A stretch of 6,024 nucleotides of DNA from T3Sed10-241 sp036751905 (GCA_036751905.1 DAIOTP010000176.1:1-6024), one strand, 5' to 3'; shown: positions 1 through 6,024, counted from the first letter of the stretch. The notes: a model not told the origin generated them from the letters alone. Numbers and translations are program-made.

Positions 1-657
1 GGCGCCACCGGGGTGTTCTACCATTTGCAGCTTTCCATCAATGTGGTGTGGGAAATCAAAACCGACCCCAAAGCCGGCATCAAAAAACTCTTGCTCGACC
101 GTGCCATAAGCTTTGCTTTTGTTTTGGTTATTGGGTTTTTATTGCTCGTGAGCTTTGTGGTCACTGCCGGTATAGCCATACTTCAGGAATTCATTCAGCA
201 GTCGCTTCCGGAGGTCATGGTGTATGTGGTGTACGTGTTGAACAGCGTGGTGTCCGTGGGAATCCTCACCGTGCTTTTTGCGCTCATTTTTAGATTTTTG
301 CCCGATGCAAAGGTGCGTTGGAAAACGGTATGGATAGGTGCCATTATCACTTCATTGCTCTTCATACTCGGAGAGTATTTGCTCGGCCTGTATTTTTCCA
401 ATGCCAATCCCGGCTCAGCCTATGGCGCCGCTGGCAGCATCGTCATCATCCTGTTGTGGGTATCGTATGCCTGCCTTATCCTCTTTTTCGGTGCTGAGTT
501 TACCTGGGTGTACAGCAAGCGCTACGGACATGGCATAGAGCCCAAAGGGCATGCACTGCTCGTGAAGCAACACGAAACCGTGGTGAGCAAAGGCAGTGAT
601 GTGGAGGAGGTTGCCGAACGTAAAGAAGCACAAATAAAGCAGCCCGAACGGCCATAG
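1..657 (+). CDS. YihY/BrkB family inner-membrane protein, C-terminal part (5' end outside window)
   Basis: The frame is open from the first base, so the gene starts upstream; 218 codons are visible, ending in TAG. The visible part opens with the family's conserved GATGVF block (visible residues 1-6), followed by the amphipathic stretch ending in VVWEIKTDPK. Four hydrophobic membrane segments follow, at about residues 36-60, 75-98, 110-132 and 143-165; complete members usually have six. The conserved end of the last helix, FGAEFTWVYSKRYG (163-176), is present. The last 40 or so residues are a charged, poorly conserved cytoplasmic tail. The family is widespread in bacterial inner membranes and its biochemical role is unsettled; an older label as ribonuclease BN was an error. 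The gene faces the next gene tail to tail with an 11-base gap. The GTG at 13 lies inside the conserved block and is not the start. Confidence 0.93.
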   Translation, partial: GATGVFYHLQLSINVVWEIKTDPKAGIKKLLLDRAISFAFVLVIGFLLLVSFVVTAGIAILQEFIQQSLPEVMVYVVYVLNSVVSVGILTVLFALIFRFLPDAKVRWKTVWIGAIITSLLFILGEYLLGLYFSNANPGSAYGAAGSIVIILLWVSYACLILFFGAEFTWVYSKRYGHGIEPKGHALLVKQHETVVSKGSDVEEVAERKEAQIKQPERP

Positions 658-668
658 TGTGGTGCCAT

Positions 669-1403
669 TTAAGGTCCTTTCCGGAAATGCCATGTGCGTG
701 TAGCGGGCTTAATACCGAGCAAGGCGTGCTGCAAATCGACCGATGATGCAAAGGGGCTGCGCGAAGGCAGCGTGTAGTACTCGGCAGTGACCTGAAAACT
801 GTCATGCGCAAAGCACCATGGCTCCATGTATACGCATCCATCAGCAGCGCGGTGTATGTGCTGCTTGGGCAATCCGGTAAGCTGTCCGGTCTCGATGCGG
901 ATGGATTCGGCATTGAGCCGGTTTTCACACAAAATAAGCGAGCATTCATCGCACCAACGCAGGAAGAGGTAAGCCTCTTGGATTTCGTCACTTGTAATGT
1001 GCAAGTGGGCCAGAAGTTCCTTCTGCAGGGCTTCCTGCCTTGCAAGGTAGGCCTTGAGCTCAGGCGATTTTACCTTTTTGGGCGCACGCAAGGCATGGGC
1101 GTGCATGGATACGAGCAGCATCATGTACTTGCTTTTGAATTGGGCCTCGTACACCACCCGCTCTGCCTGCAGCAGGTTTTCACCAAAGTTGCGGAAGTCA
1201 AGGGGCATGCCATTGCGGTCGATGTGCGTTTCTTCTGTGAAAGAAGCCTGCGCATCATCGTGTTGAATCACAGCGGCGAGGGTTTCGATCCAGGCTTTGG
1301 GCCGGTAGCAGGCAGCGAGTTCAAGGGCAAGTGCACCCGCGAGCAGGGCGTGGTTGCGCTGAAAAAGCACCTCCCAGCCACCGTTGGCATCAAGTACTAT
1401 CAT
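669..1403 (-). CDS. DUF3891 family protein (possible HD-like metal-binding fold)
   Basis: This 244-residue protein fits the usual length of DUF3891 members (about 230-260) and shows their landmarks in order: N-terminal MIVLD followed by GGWEVLFQRNHALLAG (H18), the HDDA motif (H48-D49-D50), SMHAH (H101, H103), and WCDECSLILC (D152). The protein ends in WHF-RKGP and a TAA stop. The family has no established function. The spaced H...HD...H...D pattern resembles metal ligands of HD-domain hydrolases, which is inference. No signal peptide or membrane segment is visible, so it is probably cytosolic. I chose the ATG at 1403 because family members begin at this MIV; an in-frame ATG at 1469 would add 22 residues that look unlike the family. 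That ATG overlaps the stop of a minus-strand frame (1466-1705) as ATGA, so the longer form cannot be excluded. The gene is convergent with the BrkB-family gene and divergent from the reductase gene. Confidence 0.85.
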   Translation of the reverse strand: MIVLDANGGWEVLFQRNHALLAGALALELAACYRPKAWIETLAAVIQHDDAQASFTEETHIDRNGMPLDFRNFGENLLQAERVVYEAQFKSKYMMLLVSMHAHALRAPKKVKSPELKAYLARQEALQKELLAHLHITSDEIQEAYLFLRWCDECSLILCENRLNAESIRIETGQLTGLPKQHIHRAADGCVYMEPWCFAHDSFQVTAEYYTLPSRSPFASSVDLQHALLGIKPATRTWHFRKGP

Positions 1404-1773
1404 AGTGCGAATGGGTGTTGTGAATCGGTGTATGGCATGTTTACGCCCATGGATATGCGCCAAAATCATACCAGCATCCCTTTCTCCGGTTCATTTTGCG
1501 CAAAGCATGATACCTGGACCTGCCGCGCTTCCTCCCATTTGCCAACGACCGAGGAGTTCGTATGAAAAGGCGCCCACACCACACAAGCCTTGCATAGCGC
1601 TGCCGCAAATGATGCCAATGAGGTTTTGTGCATTTTCTGCAAAGATGGCCTCCATGCGGACTGCTGTGTGGCGGCCTCCCAAAGTTTTGTAAATCTGTGA
1701 ACCATGCCCTTGGGGGCAAATTGCTTGGGTATCTTTACTGAACGCCGACAAGCGCCCTTTAGCAGTGTTGGGC
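1404..1773. other. Divergent intergenic stretch, no recognised gene
   Basis: These 370 bases separate the minus-strand DUF3891 gene from the plus-strand reductase gene. Several frames are open across it. The most codon-like is on the minus strand from the ATG at 1775 to a TGA ending at 1491 (94 residues), with many codons of purine-any-pyrimidine form. A second minus-strand frame, 1466-1705 (79 residues), ends in an ATGA overlap with the alternative DUF3891 start. I recognise neither product. The stretch should at least contain the promoters of both flanking genes. It may also hold a small unknown gene or a decayed remnant; the sequence alone does not decide. Confidence 0.5.
1710..1737 (+). 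promoter_or_regulatory. Weak candidate Bacteroidota-type promoter for the reductase-ferredoxin pair
   Basis: A TTG at 1710-1712 is followed after 17 bases by TATCTTTA at 1730-1737. The latter matches the Bacteroidota -7 consensus TAnnTTTG at all positions but the last. The element ends 36 bases before the ATG at 1774, a reasonable leader length. The spacing is slightly shorter than the usual 18-21 bases and the match is imperfect, so this is a tentative call. Confidence 0.3.
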
Positions 1774-2965
1774 ATGGACGAGAAAGATAACCAAAAAGTG
1801 AAAGAAACGGACGTAGTAATCATTGGAGCGGGGCCAGCAGGATGCACCGTGGCCCGCAAGGTAGCCCAGGCAGGCTACTCCGTGCTGATTGTAGACAAGC
1901 GGCAGGAACTTGGGGCACCCATACAGTGTAGCGGTGCGGTGAGCAGGCATGCCCTCATAGAAAACGACATCATCCCCCACCCTGAATTCATCCATGAGCC
2001 GGTGTACGGATTCCGCATTATGAACGGCCTCGGCGCCGAAACCAACCTCGACTACCGGCAGCTAAAGCCCGAAACTTACGGCAGCCAGCCCGACAAGCAG
2101 CCGCTGGGCTACGTGGTTGACAGGCGCCGCTTTGACCGCCACCTGTACACCCTTGCCGAACGCGCCGGGGCCGAAGGATGGCTCAAGGCCGAAGCACTGG
2201 GTTACCACCGAGCGGGCGCTGAAGTGGTGGTGTCGATACGGCACTACAAGGAGTTGAACCAGGTAAAAACCAAGGTCATTGTAGGCGCTGATGGACTGCG
2301 CTCACAGGTAGGTAAATGGGCCGGCCTGCATACCCACATCAAGCTCACCGAGCTGGCGAGCTGCCTGCAGGTGATCGTGGATGGGGTGCAAACCGATGGC
2401 ATGCTCGAGCTCATCACCGGAAGCCAAACTGCGCCCGGCGGCTACGCATGGGTGTTTCCGAAAGGGGGTGGATACGCAGAGCTGGGTTTGGGTGTGATCG
2501 CGCCCTACACCACCAAAACCGCACAAGAACACCTCGATGATTTTTTGAAAAATTCCTTCCTCGCAACCCGCTTTGCGCAGGCCAAAGTGCTCGAGGTGCA
2601 GGGTGGCGGTGTGCCGCTGGCTGCTCCTTTGAAGCAGCAATATGCTGCCAACATCATCCTCGTGGGCGATGCTGCCCGGCACGTAAATCCCATCACCGGC
2701 GGAGGCATTCACACCGCCTTGAGCGGTGGCAGGGTGGCNNNNNNNNNNTCTCAATGCCCACCTTCAGAGCGCTACTGCCCACAATGCAGCCGCCATGAAG
2801 GGCTACCAGGATGCATGGTTGCAAGCCGTGGGCAACCACATGTGGAAGCTCTACAAAGTGAAAAGAAAGATTTTCAAAACCCAAGACCTTCAAATCAGGG
2901 ACGCCATGCTCTATGACACCATGCGCAACTACTTCAGTCCCGACAGCGAATTCAAAAAAGTATGA
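1774..2965 (+). CDS. Geranylgeranyl reductase family FAD-dependent oxidoreductase (crossed by assembly gap)
   Basis: This FAD flavoprotein belongs to the family that saturates double bonds of polyprenyl chains. An N-terminal Rossmann motif, GAGPAG (18-23), is followed by the strand ending VLIVDKR (acidic D41 for the FAD ribose). Next come the family's Cys-containing block PIQCSG (49-54), GADGLRS (171-177), the substrate-site motif YAWVFP (224-229) followed by a Gly-rich run, and the second FAD motif VGDAARHVNPITGGGIH (297-313). The 10-N gap falls just after SGGRVA. The C-terminal 71 residues continue from 2750 in another frame (LNAHLQ to FKKV), so the gene is intact only if the real gap is a multiple of three; total length would then be near the usual 390-400. 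I prefer the ATG at 1774; a GTG at 1765 would add three residues. The stop overlaps the ferredoxin start as ATGA. The substrate is unknown: a menaquinone tail or another prenyl lipid is possible. Confidence 0.9.
2739..2748. other. Assembly gap (10 N) inside the reductase gene
   Basis: Ten unknown bases interrupt the reductase gene shortly after its second FAD-binding motif. The reading frame before the gap and the convincing C-terminal frame after it differ by one position, so the real missing length should be divisible by three. The 10 N are therefore probably a placeholder set by the assembler, not a measured length or a biological frameshift. Confidence 0.9.
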
Positions 2966-3180
2966 AGAACCCCGTGATTTTCGATATAGGCTGGAACGCG
3001 TGCATAAATTGCGCTGCCTGTATAGCCGTGTGCCCGCACGAAGCCGGGTTCGTGAGTCCATTTGATACCATAGCCGTGCACACTCCTTGCTCCATTGCGT
3101 GCATGAAGTGCGTCGACATATGCCCTGTGCATACCATCTCGTTTAAAGAGCTGGCTGTGGCCGGCCATGTGCCAGGATAG
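2962..3180 (+). CDS. Small 2[4Fe-4S] ferredoxin, likely electron donor of the adjacent reductase
   Basis: This 72-residue protein carries two four-cysteine motifs: C14-x2-C17-x2-C20-x3-C24-P, and C43-x3-C47-x2-C50-x3-C54-P. By the standard ferredoxin pattern, C14, C17, C20 and C54 would hold one [4Fe-4S] cluster, and C43, C47, C50 and C24 the other. The x3 spacing after C43, instead of x2, is unusual for a clostridial-type ferredoxin. There is no signal peptide, so it is a cytosolic electron carrier. Its ATG (2962) overlaps the TGA of the reductase gene by four bases, which implies one transcript and coupled translation. In Methanosarcina acetivorans a ferredoxin gene next to the geranylgeranyl reductase gene supplies the electrons for chain saturation; the same partnership is inferred here. 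No dehydrogenase that would reduce this ferredoxin is visible in the window. Confidence 0.92.
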   Translation: MKNPVIFDIGWNACINCAACIAVCPHEAGFVSPFDTIAVHTPCSIACMKCVDICPVHTISFKELAVAGHVPG

Positions 3181-3212
3181 ATCCCTTGTGGCGGTATTGT
3201 TTTTAATTGATT

Positions 3213-3235
3213 TTTGCTGTAGCAAATAACTACAG
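3213..3235. repeat. Two overlapping, mutually exclusive inverted repeats before the YdeI-family gene
   Basis: TTTGC (3213-3217) and GCAAA (3222-3226) form a 5-bp stem with a 4-base loop. CTGTAG (3217-3222) and CTACAG (3230-3235) form a 6-bp stem with a 7-base loop. They share bases, so only one can form at a time. The second ends 8 bases before the ATG at 3244. They could be a protein-binding operator or a leader structure for the YdeI-family gene. A weak end for the ferredoxin transcript is also possible, but no U-tract follows either stem. Confidence 0.35.
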
Positions 3236-3243
3236 ATTTACAG

Positions 3244-3822
3244 ATGGAAGCAGGCATCGAAACCTTCAGGCCAGGCAGCCGAGCGCAATGGCGCGCATGG
3301 CTGGCCGAATACCACGACAAGAAGCAATCCGTGTGGCTGCTTTATTACAAAAAGCAGGCGAAGCAGCCCACCGTGAGCTACAGTGACGCGGTGGATGAAG
3401 CCTTGTGCTTTGGCTGGATCGACAGCAAGGCCAAGCCTGTAGATGCGCTGAGCTACATGCAATTCTTCAGCAGGCGCAAGGAAAAGAGCGTATGGTCGAG
3501 GGTCAACAAAGCCAAAATTGAACGGCTCACACAAGCAGGCCTCATGGCTCCTGCAGGCTTTGAGGCCGTGGCCGTGGCCAAGAGCAATGGCTCATGGACC
3601 CTGCTCGATGAGGCTGAAGCACTGCTGGTACCCGCCGATCTTGAAGCCGCTCTGCACTCTACGCCCGGTGCCATGGACTACTTCCTCGGCCTGAGCCGCA
3701 CCGACAAGCGCAACATCCTACAGTGGCTCGTGCTTGCCAGGCGGCCCGAAACCAGGCAGCGGCGCATCGACGAAACTGCATCATGCGCCGGACAAAAGTT
3801 GAAGCCGAAGCCATTCAGGTGA
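3244..3822 (+). CDS. YdeI/OmpD-associated (OmdA) family protein
   Basis: This is a complete 192-residue member of the family named after Salmonella YdeI/OmdA, annotated as bacteriocin-protection proteins. Visible landmarks are the N-terminal FRPGSRAQWRAWL (8-20), SVWLLYYKK (29-37), the signature EALCFGWIDSK (52-62), FFSRRKEKSVWSRVN (74-88), and GLMAPAGFEAV followed by AKSNGSW. The C-terminal SRTDKRNILQWLVLARRPETR helix region is also present, and the family's usual ending is kept as LKPKPFR. There is no signal peptide or membrane segment, so it should be soluble and cytosolic. A link to resistance against cationic peptides comes from a few enterobacterial members; most members, this one included, have no tested role. 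The ATG at 3244 gives the family's normal start. A 63-base gap separates it from the ferredoxin stop, so it could be read through from that operon or have its own promoter. Confidence 0.92.
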   Translation: MEAGIETFRPGSRAQWRAWLAEYHDKKQSVWLLYYKKQAKQPTVSYSDAVDEALCFGWIDSKAKPVDALSYMQFFSRRKEKSVWSRVNKAKIERLTQAGLMAPAGFEAVAVAKSNGSWTLLDEAEALLVPADLEAALHSTPGAMDYFLGLSRTDKRNILQWLVLARRPETRQRRIDETASCAGQKLKPKPFR

Positions 3823-3963
3823 GCACCCCATTTGCCGAAAAGGCACAGACCTACCACCAGGAGGCGTCTGGGTGTAGGGCCTAAGCAACCTCCGCTGTAC
3901 TGCGCAGCATCCCCACAACAGCATGTATGCACAGGGTTGGTGCGAACGGCTGCACTTACAGCC

Positions 3964-3987
3964 CACCGCAAGCTCGCTTCTGCGGTG
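3964..3987. repeat. Perfect inverted repeat, 7-bp stem
   Basis: CACCGCA (3964-3970) and TGCGGTG (3981-3987) are exact reverse complements around a 10-base loop. No T-run follows on either strand, so it is not a standard terminator. It may be a structural element of an RNA or a chance hairpin in GC-rich DNA. Confidence 0.45.
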
Positions 3988-4013
3988 TCTGCTGCCGTAG
4001 CCTATGGCCACCC

Positions 4014-4049
4014 TGTATCCGCGCTACGAACAAGGCGCTGCAGGATACA
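4014..4049. repeat. Interrupted inverted repeat, 7+4 bp stem
   Basis: TGTATCC (4014-4020) pairs with GGATACA (4043-4049). Immediately inside, GCGC (4021-4024) pairs with GCGC (4035-4038), leaving a 4-base bulge (4039-4042) and a 10-base loop. The stem lies only 26 bases downstream of the 3964-3987 hairpin. What follows is A-rich on the plus strand, so it is not a rho-independent terminator there. Function unknown. Confidence 0.45.
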
Positions 4050-4129
4050 AAACCCTGACTGAATCCCTTCAAAACCAAAAAGTCAGTATTGCAAAAAAAG
4101 CTGCAAATGTTAAATATTATAAGATTCAC

Positions 4130-4159
4130 CTTGCGAAGTGGCGTCTATTTTTATATTTG
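4130..4159 (+). promoter_or_regulatory. Bacteroidota-type promoter of the PAS sensor gene
   Basis: TATATTTG at 4152-4159 is an exact match to the phylum's -7 consensus TAnnTTTG. A CTTG at 4130-4133 lies 18 bases upstream, in the position of the -33 TTTG element. The surrounding DNA is strongly AT-rich. Transcription would start about 4165, giving a leader of roughly 20 bases before the ATG at 4184. The leader contains no Shine-Dalgarno sequence, which is normal for the phylum. Confidence 0.65.
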
Positions 4160-4183
4160 TAAAGATACTGCCAGAACGTAGCT

Positions 4184-6024
4184 ATGCACCCTGAAACCAC
4201 CGATACCACAGAGAATAACGCATGTCCGCAAATTTCGGACCACTACTTCCTCCAGGGAGGTGGGGAAATGGGTGAGCGCATCAGGGCAAAAGACTGGAGT
4301 AAAACCCCGCTCGGCGATCCCTCCACATGGCCCCAAAGCCTTTGTACCCTTGTGGGGGTAATGCTTGAAAATCCCTTTGGCATGTACGTCGCATGGGGCA
4401 AAGATTATATACAGCTGTACAATGACGGCTACCGCCCTATATTGGGGGCCACCAAGCACCCCCATGCCTTGGGCAGCAGTGCGCGTGATTCGTTTCCCGA
4501 AATATGGCACATCATCGGACCCATGATGGCCAAAGTACTGCAAGGCAAAGCGGTGAGCTTCACTGATTATAAATTGCCTTTGAACAGGTATGGATTTCTG
4601 GAAGAATGCTATTTCGATTTTTCATACAGCCCCATCAGAAATGATGATGGAAAGGTAGGTGGCGTACTGGCCACAGTGGTTGAAACCACAGGAAAGCGCA
4701 GGGCCGAGGAAGACCTGAAGGAAAGCAATGACCGCTTCCGCAGCACCATGAAGCAGGCCCCAGTGGGTATGGCCATACTGCGCGGCCATGAGTACATTGT
4801 GGAGATGGCCAACGAAGCCTACCTGCAGCTGGTGGATTGCAAAGAATCTGAATTGATTGGAAGGCCTCTTTTTGAGGCCTTGCCCATGGTGAAAGATACC
4901 GTTGAAACCCTACTGGACGGTGTACTCAATGAAGGCATACCCTACCATGGCAAGGAACTGCCTGTGCCCCTGTTGCGCAATGGCAAACATGACATATTCT
5001 ACTTCGATTTTATATACCACCCCCTGCGGGAGCACGGAACATTGTCGGGGGTGATTGTGGTGGTAACCGAGGTAAGTGAGAAGGTGGCCACCCGAAAAAA
5101 GATCGAACAAAAGAAAAGGCTGTACGAAACCATCACCCAGAATACCCCCGACCACATCTATGTATACGACCTGGAATACCGCTTCAGCTACATCAATGAA
5201 GCCCTGCTCCGCACATGGGGCCGCCCCTTGGAGGAATCCATAGGCAAAACGATGTTGGAAGTTGGTTTTGAACCCTGGCAGGCCGATAGGCACGAACGTG
5301 AAATAGACCAGGTGATAGCCACCAAAAAACCCGTGCGCGGTGAAGTAGCCTTTCCCCATGCCACCCTGGGCATGCGCATTTATGACTACATCTTTGTACC
5401 CGTAATCGATGCCCAAGGGCATGTGGAAGCTGTAGCAGGAACCACCCGTGACATTACCCAGCAGGTGGAGCAACGCAAACTGCTCGAGGAAAGCAAAGAG
5501 CTCTTCAGCAGCTTCGGCAACAACATCCACAACCTGGCATGGATTGCTGAAAGTGATGGCAACATATTCTGGTACAACCAGCGCTGGCTCGACTATACCG
5601 GCCTGAGCCTGGAGGAAATGAAAGGAAAAGGATGGCAAAAGGTGCACCACCCTGACCATATAGACCGCATCATGGCAATCGACGACAAGCTGTGGTCGAC
5701 CAATGAACCCTTTGAACTCACCTTCCCCCTCAGAAGGCATGATGGGGTGTACCGTTGGTTCCTCACATGGGGAGTGCCGGTGACCGATGACCATGGCAAC
5801 ATTGTACGCTGGATTGGTACCAATACCGATATCACCGAACAGAAAGAAATTCAGGACCTGCTCCAGGAAAGTGAAACCCGATACCGCTCATTGGCCGACA
5901 ACATTCCAATGATTACTTTCATCATTGAGCCCGATGCCCAGGCCACGGTGAGCTATTGGAACAAAACCTGGCTCGATTACACCGGACAGACGTACAAAAA
6001 TGCACTGGGCAGGGGCTGGGATGG
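4184..6024 (+). CDS. Multi-PAS sensor protein, probable histidine kinase (3' end outside window)
   Basis: The frame runs from the ATG at 4184 through 613 codons without a stop to the right edge. Residues 20-165 form a PAS-type domain of the well-known GEMGERIRAKDW...PLGDPSTWPQSL kind, with WGKDYIQLYNDGYRPILG inside and ending FSYSPIRNDDGKVGG. PAS 2 spans about 183-300, PAS 3 about 313-430, and PAS 4 about 440-557 (PAS_3 type, with FWYNQRWLDYTG, GWQKVHHPDH and YRWFLTWGVPV). PAS 5 begins near 566 with a similar SYWNKTWLDYTG and is cut off. Short charged helices of the E-x-Q-K-x-L type link the domains, as in signalling helices. No membrane segment or signal peptide is visible, so it is a cytosolic sensor. 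Such architectures nearly always end in HisKA and HATPase domains, sometimes with a receiver; none is inside the window. It has its own promoter just upstream. Ligands or cofactors of the PAS domains cannot be read from the sequence. Confidence 0.92.
   Translation, partial: MHPETTDTTENNACPQISDHYFLQGGGEMGERIRAKDWSKTPLGDPSTWPQSLCTLVGVMLENPFGMYVAWGKDYIQLYNDGYRPILGATKHPHALGSSARDSFPEIWHIIGPMMAKVLQGKAVSFTDYKLPLNRYGFLEECYFDFSYSPIRNDDGKVGGVLATVVETTGKRRAEEDLKESNDRFRSTMKQAPVGMAILRGHEYIVEMANEAYLQLVDCKESELIGRPLFEALPMVKDTVETLLDGVLNEGIPYHGKELPVPLLRNGKHDIFYFDFIYHPLREHGTLSGVIVVVTEVSEKVATRKKIEQKKRLYETITQNTPDHIYVYDLEYRFSYINEALLRTWGRPLEESIGKTMLEVGFEPWQADRHEREIDQVIATKKPVRGEVAFPHATLGMRIYDYIFVPVIDAQGHVEAVAGTTRDITQQVEQRKLLEESKELFSSFGNNIHNLAWIAESDGNIFWYNQRWLDYTGLSLEEMKGKGWQKVHHPDHIDRIMAIDDKLWSTNEPFELTFPLRRHDGVYRWFLTWGVPVTDDHGNIVRWIGTNTDITEQKEIQDLLQESETRYRSLADNIPMITFIIEPDAQATVSYWNKTWLDYTGQTYKNALGRGWD

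Larger units (their letters stand above)
3823..4183. other. Non-coding stretch: GC-rich hairpin part, then AT-rich promoter part
   Basis: No frame in these 361 bases looks like a gene; the open ones give low-complexity Arg/Pro/Ala-rich peptides. Up to about 4050 the DNA is GC-rich and holds two clear inverted repeats (listed separately). From about 4051 to 4180 it turns sharply AT-rich and carries short repeats such as CTGACT (4055-4060) with AGTCAG (4081-4086), then the promoter of the sensor gene. No intrinsic terminator with a T-run was found for the YdeI-family gene. Confidence 0.6.

Noticed and set aside
658..680. Shared terminator between the convergent BrkB-family and DUF3891 genes
   Set aside because: The gap is only 11 bases, and the nearby AAGGTCCTT near-palindrome has no usable loop or T-run.
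804..1565. Long plus-strand open frame (253 codons) opposite the DUF3891 gene
   Set aside because: It lies antisense to a gene with clear family landmarks, shows no recognisable domain, and is explained as the mirror frame of that gene.
2302..2754. Minus-strand open frame opposite the reductase gene
   Set aside because: It overlaps the substrate and FAD motifs of the reductase on the other strand and runs into the N gap.
2749..2916. Alternative C-terminus of the reductase in its upstream frame (Cys/Pro/Arg-rich tail ending at 2916)
   Set aside because: It arises from reading across the 10-N placeholder; the other frame gives a family-like helical C-terminus and ends in the ATGA overlap with the ferredoxin.
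4014..4049. Rho-independent terminator for the YdeI-family gene
   Set aside because: The stem is nearly 200 bases past the stop codon and is followed by A-rich rather than T-rich sequence on the plus strand.
4910..5794. Long minus-strand open frame (294 codons) opposite the PAS sensor gene
   Set aside because: The plus-strand frame carries unmistakable PAS motifs across the same bases; the minus-strand product resembles nothing and is a mirror frame.
1..6024. CRISPR array, tRNA, rRNA, insertion sequence or phage genes
   Set aside because: No regularly spaced repeats, cloverleaf-like sequences, transposase motifs or paired terminal repeats were found on either strand.

Overview
The window looks like chromosomal DNA of a member of the Bacteroidota. 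This rests on three things: the gene families present, starts without a purine-rich Shine-Dalgarno sequence, and a good match to the TTG...TAnnTTTG promoter of that phylum in front of the last gene. The base composition is moderately GC-rich for the phylum, so a free-living lineage seems likelier than a gut Bacteroides. The genus cannot be told. A run of 10 N at 2739-2748 marks a draft or metagenome assembly.

Layout from left to right. (1) 1-657, plus strand: the C-terminal part of a YihY/BrkB-family inner-membrane protein, cut by the left edge. (2) 669-1403, minus strand, convergent with it after only 11 bases: a DUF3891 protein with an HD-domain-like histidine/aspartate pattern. (3) 1404-1773: a divergent intergenic stretch with no recognised gene, one open but unproven minus-strand frame, and a weak promoter candidate. 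(4) 1774-3180, plus strand: a two-gene unit of a geranylgeranyl-reductase-family flavoprotein, crossed by the assembly gap, and a small 2[4Fe-4S] ferredoxin that overlaps its stop codon as ATGA. (5) 3244-3822, plus strand: a full-length YdeI/OmpD-associated (OmdA) family protein. (6) 3823-4183: about 360 non-coding bases, GC-rich with hairpins at first, then AT-rich with a promoter. (7) 4184 to the right edge, plus strand: the N-terminal 613 codons of a sensor protein with at least four PAS domains and the start of a fifth, almost certainly a histidine kinase whose catalytic part lies outside the window.

The most coherent biology is the reductase-ferredoxin pair. The flavoprotein would saturate double bonds of a polyprenyl chain, and the ferredoxin is its likely electron donor, as in the adjacent pair known from Methanosarcina. 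The substrate here (menaquinone side chain, another prenyl lipid, or something else) is not shown by the sequence. The other genes appear to be independent single-gene units. No tRNA, rRNA, CRISPR array, insertion sequence or phage gene was seen.
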